Assembly (NCBI GenBank): GCA_900708905.1
Contig: CAADRB010000048.1
Coordinates: forward strand, 845,885-909,884
Reading direction: 5' to 3'
DNA length: 64,000 nucleotides
From: Hymenolepis diminuta
Taxonomy: Eukaryota > Platyhelminthes > Cestoda > Cyclophyllidea > Hymenolepididae
Each line of letters opens with the position of its first letter. The first letter of the stretch is position 1. Positions 10,826 to 22,100 of the stretch are shown here, piece after piece. Under the pieces are notes generated by a model. It was not told the DNA's origin and did no database searches. It worked only from the letters and a program-made list of their open reading frames with translations. A program made the translations under genes and the position numbers.

Positions 10826-11956
10826 CTAGTTATTGTCAAGGAGGATAGACTTGGAACGACGTCTCCTAAGTTGAAGCTTTCGATAAGCTTCTTCCATTTG
10901 ATATCGATTCGGCATTTTTGGTCGTTCGATTTCCGCAGTTGGTGGTTCTGCGGCAACTTCTTCAATATGTGGAATGAGAGCTGATTGTTGGAGAAGCCGA
11001 GAGACTGTAGGAGGTAGATTGGCCAAAGAACGCGCGGCCTTCTGATAGATGTCATCTAGGGGTTCTAACTGACCGCCGGAACCTGAGGCTTTGACAACGT
11101 TACTAGCCAACTGTCGAAGTTCTTCATGACTCACCTTGTCACGGTAGTATTCAGTATAATCGAAAAGTCGGAACGGTAAACGCATTTGAATAGTCCCCAT
11201 GTCCCGAGCCATTTCAATGGCCAATAAAAGAGCTTTGTGCTGAGCCTCACAAAGTCCTATTTAGAGGGAAAACAAATACAACATAGATTATTTTCGAATG
11301 GCAAGAAAGGAATGTACCAGTAACTTTCGGTTCCAAAATATCAGCAGAAAGCGGATGCAGGAATTGTTTGAGAAGTTCAACATTCTATTCAAGATGCGTG
11401 ATTATAAACATCGTAAAACCAACCTTGTGATCAATAACTAAATATTCATCTCGGCATATTGGGCAAGGATTAGAGGTAATCAGCTTATGACCTCTCTATA
11501 AGGACGAAATTTTGGTTAACTCCGATTAATGAAACAAATAATTCTTGAATATTGAAAAGTAGTGAAAACGTATTATCGCGATTCACATACTGTACATGAT
11601 TTTCGGGGGTACTTTGGTGGAAAATGGCCCTTGTAATTGCGTCTGTGGTAAAACCAAACCGGTTTTCCCCTATAAAGCTCCTGATATTCTGGACTGGAAA
11701 GATATTGCAAACTTTCCTCCAAACTGACTGGTTTGTATGGTTTTCCCCGAAAATTGACGCGCATTGGGAGATCTTCAAGAGGGATACCCTGTTTCATTGC
11801 AGCTCTGTAAGCGGTGGCTGTAGGTTCTACATATGTTGGGTCAGAAGCGAAAAATCTCGGAGTGCATGCCAAAATCTTTTCTATTTGATGAAACTTTAAT
11901 AATCTAAATGTGGCGACGGCCGACCTAACTGCAAACATATTTACAAGATGCGACAT
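10826..11956 (-). CDS. MRPS18B: Mitochondrial small-subunit ribosomal protein mS40 (MRPS18B)
   Basis: Four exons: 11956-11591, 11495-11424, 11384-11318 and 11256-10826, all with GT-AG borders and consistent phases, giving about 311 residues. Exon 1 starts with a mitochondrial presequence-like N-terminus (MFAVRSAVATFRLLKF) and ends in the family hallmark FYHRRNYKGHFPPKYPRKSCT; human MRPS18B has YRRNHKGGxPPQRTRKTC. Exon 2 has NPCPICRDEYLVIDHK (human NPCPICRDHKLHVDFR), with the Cys pair expected to join a zinc site. Exons 3-4 hold NVELLKQF and AIEMARDMG. The tail ends in a basic stretch with KMPNRYQMEEAYRKL. The start could also be the Met at 11938; ATG 11956 is preceded by an acceptor-like ag 9 nt upstream. 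MRPL14 follows 114 bp downstream on the same strand. Confidence 0.9.
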
Positions 11957-14478
11957 AAATTGGGCTAACCAGTAATTAAACAGTAGGTAGGGGTCAACTG
12001 ACAGCACATTTTGTTACACATATTCGCGAAAAAAAAAGCAGAATTAATAATCATTAACTGTTAATATTACTAAAGATTTATTTGATAAGGGTATGTTTTT
12101 AAAATTTGCTCTTAAGATTCAACGTGAACGTCATCGATATTGTTAATATTTGTATTAACTACATGTCGAAGATATAAGCAGAAGGTGATATAAATGTTTG
12201 CTTTTAATTCAATTCATATTTTAGATCGATTTGCACAAGTTTGAAAGTGGTTTTAAATTGGGAAATTCCTGCTCATGAAATTTTAAATCATTGTCAATGC
12301 ATTTAAGAATAATATGTAACATTTGATATTTTGTGTATAATGAATGGATCAAAAGTCAAACAACTATGAGATCAGACTGTTTTGTCACACGGATTATTGT
12401 CAGCATTATATTCCTTGCAGGATAAAATTGAATAAGGGGAATAAATAAGAGGAAAAGCCTCAATATTCGAAGCCTTTTGACAAGATAATTTAGTTTCCTT
12501 AGTCAAGCCCCATAGATTAATTTGCATTTGATTTTAAACAAAATTAGTAAATTGCTATGAGCAGTATTTGTCAATCAACACATGACGATTAGAAATGATT
12601 GGTGACAAGATCTCAACTACACAATCCACATGGGGTCAAGCTATAGTATTTAAACCTAATTTATTTATCAATAGATTGGGTTAGCTTCCCGACAACCTCC
12701 GTATTAATCAAGCGATATGAGTAACTTGTCTTATTCTATCTATTCCATCAATGTAGTTCAGGTCCACATGACCTTATTACATTAGCGTTACAAGACCCAT
12801 CATTACTTATTTTCCATTTCTAAATAAAAAAGTCTTCATAAAAGTTGTTTGAGACAAATGATTTGGCAAAGGTTGTTACACTCTCAAATTTAAGCCTTTT
12901 GAAAGAAACGTTGAATTCAAATTTAAATTCTTAATAGTAAAATTATATGTCATCTGCTCTAACTTGATTAGTTCTATGCTAGCACAAGCAACGCCTCATA
13001 ACGAACTCTAGTGTGTGAATTTTATTTGCGATATTTTCCGGAAAACTGGAGCCCACGGAAATACAATTTATTTCAACTCAAGCTCCCAGTTCATTGTCCT
13101 TTTGGATAATTATTAAATATCAACAACCTACCTTTGATTATCATTGCAGGTAATATATTTAATCATCTCTCTTCGATAGGGCAAAAAATCAAAGCTATTT
13201 TTTCTATTTATTCAATGACATAATTGAAAGAACCCAATATCTTGGTGGATAGTGGGAAAAAAGGGAAGGAAAATTAGATCTGAGGTATTTACACCACGAC
13301 TTGAAAAGCGGTTAGTACATTTTTAAAGTTTGTCGTTATGTGATATATCAGAAGAAGAGTATTGTTACGTATATCATTATCATTACTCAGCAGACTGTTC
13401 AAGGGGAGACAAAGCACGATTCAAGTTGACTACAACAAATTTAGCAGACCCGTTGAGATCTTTCTGTATTGTCGAAATGTTCGCAAACACTTAAGTGGCG
13501 ATGCATACATTCCATTCACGAACGATCATGTTAGTGCTTCGAAGTTGTCACTCGTCCTAGCAGTCGTACGGCAGTCGGAAAGCAACGGGCTGTCCGTGTT
13601 GCCTATCTAGGGGTTGGTTGGCCAGGTGCAATTTGTTGTACGCTAAATAAGTAGCCTCTAAGGCTCTCTCAGCATTGTTTTGATATTAATATATTATTTC
13701 TTCTATAGCGGAATATATAGCGTGAGGAAAATGTTCATAGAGTAATGTTTCTACAATCTTCACTATTTTAGCAATCCAGTTGAAGGTTTTTAGGATTGTT
13801 TTACGAAACCCAACAACTTGCGTAAATGAAAGGTTCACAAGGTTATGAAAATTGTTTTCCATCTTTCTAATTAAATAACACTGAGTTTTCTTATTGAGTC
13901 TTTTTCAAGGAAATTCTGTAATCGAGGCAGTAGTACCAGTCTTCGTAACAGAAAAAGGCGTTCCGAAAGTCGAAGTCTTTCACAGGAAGGACATCAACGC
14001 AAATTTCATAAACATAGGTGATAACATAGGCGTGCCTCATTAACCCAGTGTTCTTCAAAACCCAAAGTTGACCAAAATGAAGAAATTGACATCACAAGTC
14101 CGAGAAATGACGAAGATCCAGGTCGAAACAGCCTTTTGATAGAGATGCCTCATTAAGTGAATATCCATCTACGCGTCAAAGTCGATCGAAATAAAGACGT
14201 CGACATCAGAATTATGAATGTAGATAAAGAATAGAGAAACTTAAATCCTAATGAAAATGATATTATTACTTCTCTTCGAAGTTCTATGACAATATTTTGG
14301 ATTTGTATCAAATTATAACAATAAATTCTGGGCCTATGTACTTTTAACTCTTCAGAGAGAAATATATTCTATAATTCTTTGGTTATTTAAAGTGATAAAT
14401 CCTCAATGAAGATCAAGAGTTACTCGAGCGATACTGTCATCCTTTCCTCTTACCCATTTTACCTCTTTGTTCTGACCT
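11957..14478. other. Intergenic upstream of MRPS18B
   Basis: AT-rich, with no gene or repeat I can support. The open frame at 13362-13610 (+) starts at a non-ATG codon and resembles nothing I know. Confidence 0.4.
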
Positions 14479-14638
14479 GCTCTTCTCTGTAGGACACCGC
14501 ACTTGACTCTCAGATTCCCTAAGAAATTGCACCAGTTTCGAATGCAACTCGACAACAGCACAATACAAAACGACCCAAATCTCCATATCAAAATAAGACG
14601 CACTTTTTCGTATCTATAGGTCGATTTATATTATGTGC
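14479..14638 (-). repeat. Dispersed repeat R1, copy b, abutting an LTR
   Basis: Same repeat as 5419-5579, similar through its whole length, with the minus-strand frame YKSTYRYEKVRL preserved. It stops exactly at the terminal CA of the minus-oriented LTR at 14639. It may therefore be the site into which that element inserted. Confidence 0.6.
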
Positions 14639-15306
14639 TGTTATAATGTAATAAATTAGAAGTCCCGGTAGTAATCTCGCAGAGCCAACAATCTAGGAAA
14701 CTAGGTAATATGCCAACTTAACACAGAAGCCAATAAGCCACGGCAGATCACAAGACACGTCATAGTCAATACGCGTGTATTCACGAAACTCACTCTCAAT
14801 CCTATTGACTTAAACAAATAAGTACTGTTATCAAATGTCCTTTATCAGTGAAGAGATAAAGAAAGAGGATTCATAACGGAACTCACCAACATTCTCAATA
14901 TAGTCTTCTGGGTCTTTATCAGTTCTTAATAGATTCATTTGTTCCATGATGCACCGAACAATGGCCGAAATTTTGGCAGTTTCACTTGAGTCCATCACTG
15001 TGTCGCCACTTTGCTATAACGTAACCAACTAGGAGTTCTGGTGGTAATCTCGCAGATTCAACAATCTAGAATACTCGGTAATATAGCAACTTAACACAGA
15101 AGCTAATAACCCACGGCAGATAAGAAGGCACGTTATAGTCAACACGAGTGTATTAACGAAACTCCCTCTCACTCGGTATCGGCCTAAACAAATAAGTACA
15201 ATTATCAATCGTCTTTTATCAGCGAGGAAATAACGAAAGAAATTACATTTTTACTCATAGAAGAAATATTGGGAATGGGGGAAAATAATTATTATTTCTT
15301 CTAATA
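14639..15306 (-). mobile_element. Internally deleted (TRIM-like) LTR retroelement
   Basis: Read on the minus strand: a 295-bp LTR at 15306-15012 (starts TATTAGAAG, ends TTATAGCA), 3 nt, then a primer-binding-site-like TGGCGACACAGTGATGG at 15008-14992. An ATG at 14995 opens a short frame of about 40 residues (MDSSETAKISAIVRC...), which is where Gag would start. The sequence then jumps into a second LTR, present only as its last 235 bp or so (about 14873-14639, ending AACA). Nearly all of the interior and about 60 bp of the downstream LTR are missing. The LTRs differ at many positions, so the insertion is old. Confidence 0.7.
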
Positions 15307-17017
15307 TATGCCATTTACAACTGTAGTGTAAATACATTCGTTCGAATAAAAGGTGAAAAACAGAGGATCCTACAAATAATGATTTATTTTGGGGAAACTA
15401 TTATTTTCTCATGTGCAACACATCCGTTCGCAGATTTGATCACTGGCCCATCTTAGTGGCGAGATTGACCAGGAGACGAGAGAAATGTTATTGAGTCCTA
15501 GCAGTATGTGGAGGATAGTATCTTGGTCGTTTCTTTCGTATCGTTGCACTATATCAGGGCATCACAAGTTGTGCGGGAGTGAGAGAGCCGTAAGATATAG
15601 AACACAAAAATTAATAGCATCAAGACTATTTAAAAAATAATACCTTTCAAAATTCGACGGATCGAACCCTTCCGGTGTGAGTTGTTTGTGATCGCGAACT
15701 CAAGTGTCCTTTCTGGTCTCCATATCGAAGATATCGTTGTCATATGGCTTGATGATTATGGCAGCGTTCCATTGGTGATTTAAATGATGGTTTAGGACAC
15801 ATGCAAGATCGCCCGCACTATGAGCGCACCTCGGGTCACACGTTGTCGAGACGCAAAATTGTTATGAAACCAACATCTCTTCACACGCTGTCCTCAAATC
15901 TTGGCTTCTAAATTCTGCTTCGGAGTGGACTGTCCCAACACAGCGGGACATCTTCTTTGGTGAATAATCTATCGATCGAAGAAAAATTTGGCAAAGTAGA
16001 GACAGAATTTTTAGTTGGGTTCATAATGGGTTGTTTTGGTACACCAAGAGTTCATTGAGGATGGAAATGCGAGAATAGAATAACATCGGACCCTTTCAAA
16101 TATGAATTTGTCACCATAGTGTATATCAAACTTTGAGTGGATGCGGAGTGGTAATTTGGAGCTGAGTCCTGGGAGAATCTAGTTTCGGCGACTGAATGGG
16201 GATTTCGAGAATACACAGACACTGATTGCATCCTCCCACGAGATTCTTTTCATTCGTAGGTTCGAGAGTAAGTGACTGAGAGGTATTTTTGCATTTAGGA
16301 TCTGGATAAGGCTGAGCTAATCAATCTAGCTAGGTTCACGAGGCTGATATTTCGATCCGTAACGTAGCACTTCTTGGAGATCGTCTTCTACCGCAATTTG
16401 GTCTTGCATCGCATTGATAAGTAGAGTCACACAGCAGTGTCAGTCTGGAGCTCAAATGGAATACCATTAATGCTTAGATTAGCGTATTTTCTAGAATTAA
16501 CATTTGCCTGCATTAACGAACCATACTTCTACGTCATGTGAGTTAACGCTCTCTTGTTATTCGAGTTCTGCCTCGTTGATCTGTTCGTAGAAGATTCTCG
16601 GTAGAAGCCTTCTATGCGGCCATTGTCGTTGCAGTTCTAGCAGCGACGTATTCAATAGGGCTGCCTCGATGATAGCGACGTTCTCCGCAAAATTGGCATC
16701 TTCGAAATGACTGCTTCTGATATTCGTCGGATGGGGAGTGGGTCTCCTCGGTCAATGGATGATCATTCATTTTCTGTTCCCTTCAGGTTGAACATTCACG
16801 GTTAATGATCCTTCTGCAGATATGGGTCCGCGACGAGACTTCTTGACTTCGAGTTCCTTGTCCAAGGGGGACTGAAATCTGAGTTGAATCCCAGCATGGC
16901 AAGTAGATCGGAGACGAACAATGAAAATGAGACATCTGAATTGGTTTTCCTCGAGAGAACCAAATCGGAAACTAGTGCAAAGTCAATTAACGATGCCTAT
17001 ATAATGGAGAACACTTT
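15307..17017 (-). pseudogene. Ty3/gypsy-like Gag-Pro remnant
   Basis: The minus strand holds decayed retrotransposon coding in several frames. Two zinc-knuckle-like motifs lie at about 16600-16700: CQFCGERRYHRG, and, beyond a frame change, NCNDNGRIEGFY, in which the His and last Cys are replaced. They are followed at about 16390-16490 by a protease start, LSINGIPFELQTDTAV, with DTA in place of the catalytic DTG/DSG and a stop just after. Order and spacing fit Gag then protease of Ty3/gypsy elements. I could not find a reverse transcriptase in 15307-16300; that part shows no recognisable frame. Stops and shifts make it non-functional. Confidence 0.6.
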
Positions 17018-17312
17018 TGTTAGAAGAAATAACGACTATTTTCCACCGCTCCCAATATTTCTTCTATGAATAAAAATGTAAGTTCTTTCTTTATTTCCCC
17101 ACCGATAAAAGACACTTGATAATTTCACCTATTTGTTTAAGACGACACCGATTGAGAGCGAGTTTCGTTAACACACTCCTGTTGACTATAAAATGCCTTC
17201 TTATCTGCCGTGGGTTATCAGCTTCTGTGTTAAGTTGCTATATTACCGAGTATTCTGGATTGTTGGCTCTGCGAGATTACTACCAGAACTCCTAGTTGGT
17301 TATGTTATAGCA
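17018..17312 (+). mobile_element. Inverted 295-bp LTR copy
   Basis: Reverse complement of the LTR at 15012-15306, of the same 295-bp length, with TGTTAGAAG at one end and TTATAGCA at the other (TG...CA). In this + orientation a TGGCGCCAACGACCG stretch, primer-binding-site-like and part of a 12-bp palindrome, follows about 40 bp later at 17353. No coding follows it. The neighbouring Gag-Pro remnant points the other way, so this is a separate insertion or a rearrangement. Confidence 0.65.
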
Positions 17313-18145
17313 ACTTTCATTCTCATTTGTTGTCAAGTTGAAGAGAGAATTGTTGGCGCCAACGACCGAATCCAACTCACTAGTCATCTTTTCATAAGTT
17401 AGGTCGGCAGAATCTATCGGTTGAAGGTAGGACTAAGTTAGATCATGGTCGCTCCCGTTAACTTTATAAAGCAGCATGGTAATTTGATTGGTGTAGGGGA
17501 GATGCACCATATTGTTCTTATAAATATCACGGTATTGAATATATAATGTTGCAAACATGCGATTATCACATAGTCTTTGGGATTCTTTGTCGACGTTGAG
17601 ACGTTCATCTGAGTGAAAGTATTTCTCACAACTGAAGAGATTCAAGCATACATGTCCGCGTAGTTCGATAACTGCGTCGCCAAAACTGTTGTGATCTGCT
17701 TGTTGGGGTTAGGATAACAAATAAAGCTAACAAATTACAACAGCAACAGTCACCAATTCGTAGTTGTTTGAGTAAAAATATATTCAAGTAAGCCACGACG
17801 AGGATTGAAGCGAGTGAAAGATAGAGAGGGGAGCGTGCTGAGGAAGAGAGGAAACGAGCAAGAAGCGTAGTAGCCAGTAACTGATAGGCGTGTGTTATCG
17901 TTTGAGCGGAAAAAAAGATGGTTTTATATGAGTCATTTGGACATGGAACGTAGATGCACTTTTTAGGTGAAACGAGGCTGTCATAGAAAGGGAGAAATCG
18001 ATGGGGGCGTATAGACATAGTAGATAGGGATTATGCGTCGTAGGAACATAAGAGATGTCACTCCAGCTTAGTGGACGAAAAGCCGAAGTACTGTCATAGA
18101 GAATGTGAATCAAAGTAATTCTGCAAATGCGGTTGTCCTTCATAC
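17313..18145. other. Unassigned sequence after the inverted LTR
   Basis: Contains the possible primer-binding site at 17353-17367. It also has several overlapping minus-strand frames (to about 130 residues at 17626-18018) rich in Ser and Leu that I do not recognise. They could be chance or decayed retroelement sequence. Confidence 0.3.
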
Positions 18146-18246
18146 TCCTCTCTGTAGGACACCGTAATCAAATCATAGATTCCTTAAGATATTGCAATGG
18201 CTACGAATACGATCCGACAACACCACAATAGAAGGCGACACGAATA
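18146..18246 (-). repeat. Dispersed repeat R1, copy c (partial)
   Basis: Matches copies a and b over about 100 bp (CTCTGTAGGACACCG, then CGACAACACCACAATA) and then diverges. Confidence 0.5.
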
Positions 18247-18576
18247 AATATTGTGACATCATCAAATTAGTATATATTTGGTATTCCAAGGACATCGATT
18301 CAGTTAAATTTACATGTGAACATTCAGCAATCTGTTTTAAAAGGATATTTCCTAATTATTTAGCAACCGATTACTTTTTTTAAAAAATAAAGTAAAAGAC
18401 AGTGCACAGTACCATCCAGAAATATGTAAAGACGCTCATCTTAATTCCTCTCTTGTCTCAAGGAATACCAGATCTACCTTTCTCGACGTATGAGCATCCA
18501 GGGAAGTATGTGCAAATTCTGTAGACTAATAAGTCAGACTCAACACATTCCTTGTTCTTGCTATTTTGGGCATAGC

Positions 18577-18685
18577 CTAGCTAATTTGGGAGTAAATTGA
18601 TAATAGAAGACTCGGCAGAGTCTATTTGGACTGCTCAGGAGGATTACTCAAGTGTAGCAAAAACACTTATTGACATAGCATCCGC
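18577..18685 (+). repeat. Dispersed repeat R2, copy a
   Basis: About 110 bp matching the reverse complement of 60332-60441. Shared blocks include AGTAAATTGATAATAGA, TATTTGGACTGCT, GTGTAGCA and GCATCCGC. No coding is evident. Confidence 0.6.
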
Positions 18686-19158
18686 AACGACCTTTTGGGA
18701 GCAAATTAGGAGTAAGGTGGATATTCCTAATACTGAAGGAAGCGTACTCTAAATAAACGATCTTGTAGGTCATTTTATGCAGAAATTAAGGTGAAATAAA
18801 TAACGTAACAACCGAATTTGACATGAAAACACGAAATTAAGTTTGCGGTTGAATACACCAATGAGTAAAGCTCTCATTGTCAATAAGTTGTGTGCGCACA
18901 AAGTAGGAAATTAAAATATTTCGTATAAAATATTAAAATGAAGCATTTTATATTTGTCTTAACAACATCGATAATTCAATAAAAATGTACGTAAACATAT
19001 TATGATGTAAATATATAATTTTTTCAAACTTAAAACGTCAACATAAATAGAAAAATTGAATTTTATCAGTTATAGATAGTTTATCTCAAGAAAATATCGC
19101 TTTACCAAATGTTATTGAACTGTTTTGCTGGCCTAAGGTTATCGTCTATTTTGAAAGC
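18686..19158. other. Upstream region of MYBBP1A
   Basis: AT-rich, with no gene. An acceptor-like ttttatcag ends at 19069. The MYBBP1A frame is open from there to ATG 19159, so a trans-splice or cis acceptor near 19069 is possible. Confidence 0.3.
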
Positions 19159-22100
19159 ATGCGTGACTTCGTACTGAAGAAAGCTAACCGTGCGTTTTTG
19201 GATATTTTCTGGGATATCAGCGATACAGAAAATTCAAAACGTACTGCGGCTATTAAGAAGCTGGTAAAATATTTATCAGGTCCAAGGAATGTGAGTAAAT
19301 GTTTTACTTATATCTTTCAGGATTTGCAAACCTTTGTAACATACGCCCTTGACAGGCTCTCAAAGGGTCTCAGATCATCACCTACTCCAAAATCTGGTTG
19401 CTCAATAGCTTTAATATCAATTCTTAAAAACAACAAGAACATATCTAAAGAGGCGGTTTTAACTGCTTTCGATAAGCATGTCTATTCTTACAAGGCTACT
19501 GACGTAAAGGTGAGTGTACCCTACTATACATGCATTTAGTTCTTATAATTTTCTGTTTGTTCACATATTTTTAATTGCAGGAGAAATCAGTCACTAATAG
19601 GGCCAAAATTCTTTGTTTGTATATTTTGGCCGCCTCTAAGAGACTATCAGATCTAGATGCCGATGATCACAGAAAAGTCGCAACTAGTTTGAAGCCGTTA
19701 TTAAATACAGAATGCTGTCTTATTTCTATGAAAGATGTCCTTTCTCAAGTTATCCCAGAAGTGAACTCAAAGTTTGTTGGCACATATGGTGATCTGATTT
19801 CCTATATATGGGATTTTGCTTGGCAAACGAAAGAACCCAGTGCTTCCGAGCTTATCTTCATTTTAAGGCTTCAAGATTGTTCTGAAGTGTTAAAGTTGGT
19901 TAAGATGAAAAATCGATTTGACATCAATGACAAATCAATGATTAAACGAGTTGTAAACGCAGTAACTAATTGTCTCCCTGCATCGGAGTTTGGAAGAGCT
20001 GCTGAATTGATTTCCAACTTCAAGGATTCTTGCATTTTTGACAAATTATGGGCAAGAATTTCAGGTATGCATAATCGTTCCATAATAGGATGTCTTTAGC
20101 TCCGATTGAGAAAACTGATTCTCCGATTACTCAAAGAATTCAGATCCTAAAAGTGGCATTGGAACTTTTATCAAAGCTTCAAACTGAGGAACAGTTCAAA
20201 ATAGTCCTCAAACCTACTCTTTTAGTCTTTCTTCGAAAACAGTTGTCCAATTTGAAACTATCCAGCCATGAGGATGTCTGTAGTTTGCTGAATAATTTGA
20301 TTTCAGAAGTAAAAACTTGTCCTACAACAGAAGATTATTATGCGAAGAGTGAAGATAAAGATCAACCAAAAATTGCGGTGGAAAAAGCCATGTGTTTGTT
20401 TAGAGTTATCGCCGAAAAGATGCCACTTTTTGATATCAGTGTTGCACCCAAGGCACCACATCTTTTATCGGTAATTTGGGTCTATTTTAAATTACATGAA
20501 TATTCCAACTTCGTGCTCTAGTCGTATTTTTGTATTTATGTAGAGCTTACTTGATATAGCTTCCACTGAACTTTCTGCCGAATACCTGGTAAATTGGTCA
20601 AGAGATTTACAAAGGATGTTTCTGTTTACCAAAGAAGATCCTGAAAATAGCCTCACCGTTGATAAACAGCGTCTTCATATTTTGGATTTACTTCGCCAGA
20701 TTGTGTTCATTCTCACTTCTCGTCCGTCAAGCTCCGTTGATTTGGAGTTTCTATTCGAATCCGTGGACTTCTTTCTTCTGGTTGCTAATAACAACGTTAT
20801 ACCTGTAGAGTCCACTGAATCAAAAATTACCTCGGCGGTTTCTGGTTCAGCTTTGACACAACTTGGCAGATGCTTAAATTTACTCTTACGTCGAGTTCCG
20901 TTGAGGGCTGAGATTAGAGTAAGCTATTCTGAATGTATACCTATTTCATTTCAGTAGAGCGGTTTAATAACTTTAAATTGCTTGTTAGGAGGATTCTCAG
21001 CACGCTAAGACGTGTAAACAGGCTATGGGAACACTGGATCACTGCATTAAGCACCTTATAGAAACCGATTTGAAGGTCTGTTCTGAGAATTTAGGGAATA
21101 AAGAATCGGAAAATCCTCTTTTACATCGCTTGAAGGTCGCAGAAAAGATGCTTAAGGAAGATGGATCAGATTCAGTTGGACACTGGATTGGCATTCTTTA
21201 TGCTACAACTAACATCTATGCTCTGACTCTTCACACAGGTAAGATTAGCATTACTCTCTTGCAGTCAGTTGTATACTGCCACATTAGTATACCTAGTGGC
21301 TACTTGGACTTTTAGACAGGGTTGCTGTTTTTTATCACAGACGCAGGTGAACAATAACCACAGAGTAAACTAGGTATACGTTGTTCGTATCCAGTCCAAA
21401 GGCGAACTTTGTTCTTTTTAACACTTATTAGCGATGAAGTATTTGTACTGTTAATTTTTTTTAATGATTAAAATATCTTTTCCCGTAAGCATTCACATGT
21501 ACTGTGGCTTTGGTGCATTTCAGAGATAAATGACTGGTAATATCAAAAGTGATCTTGTTTTGACCTAAACCTTGACTGTATTTTACTGATGTCTAATGGT
21601 TTTGAAAGAACAGCTTCGTAGTCGATCAGATGCACAAGATTGTGGCTCTGAAAGAGTGTATGCTCGGTTTCTGAAATGTGTAAATGTAGCATTTACACTC
21701 GTATCCGTCCTGTCTCTCTTCAACATGTATCCGGTCCCCATTTAATCAACAGCCAATTGAAATTCACACTAACCGTAAAACATAGGGTTTGATTCCATTA
21801 TTGGACCGATAATTAATTTAGTTGGTTAGAAGAGGGTCGAAACCATTTCTGTTTGACTTCACAATCGAAACTATTTTATTATAGCTCACATTAAGTCAGA
21901 GAAATTTGGCAATTTTTAATTTTGTGTAAGCAGCTGAAATTGGTTAACAATTAGTAAAAGATAAGAGGTAAGGGATGGAGAACATGTTGAGAATAAAGTC
22001 GAGGTATTAAAGAGTCTTCCTTCGTATTATTTTTTTTAGATCCGGGTTGTATGATACTAAAGGATTAGTTCTTATTCCAAAATTCAAATTTCATGAATCG

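Noticed and set aside
14880..14995. First exon of a host gene (ATG, then GGTGAGT donor-like sequence)
   Set aside because: It lies between an LTR with primer-binding site and a second LTR of the same element, exactly where Gag begins, so retroelement coding is the simpler reading.
17353..17367. Certain primer-binding site of a complete + strand retrotransposon
   Set aside because: It is 40 bp from the LTR end rather than 0-3, and no gag or pol follows on +; kept only as a possibility.
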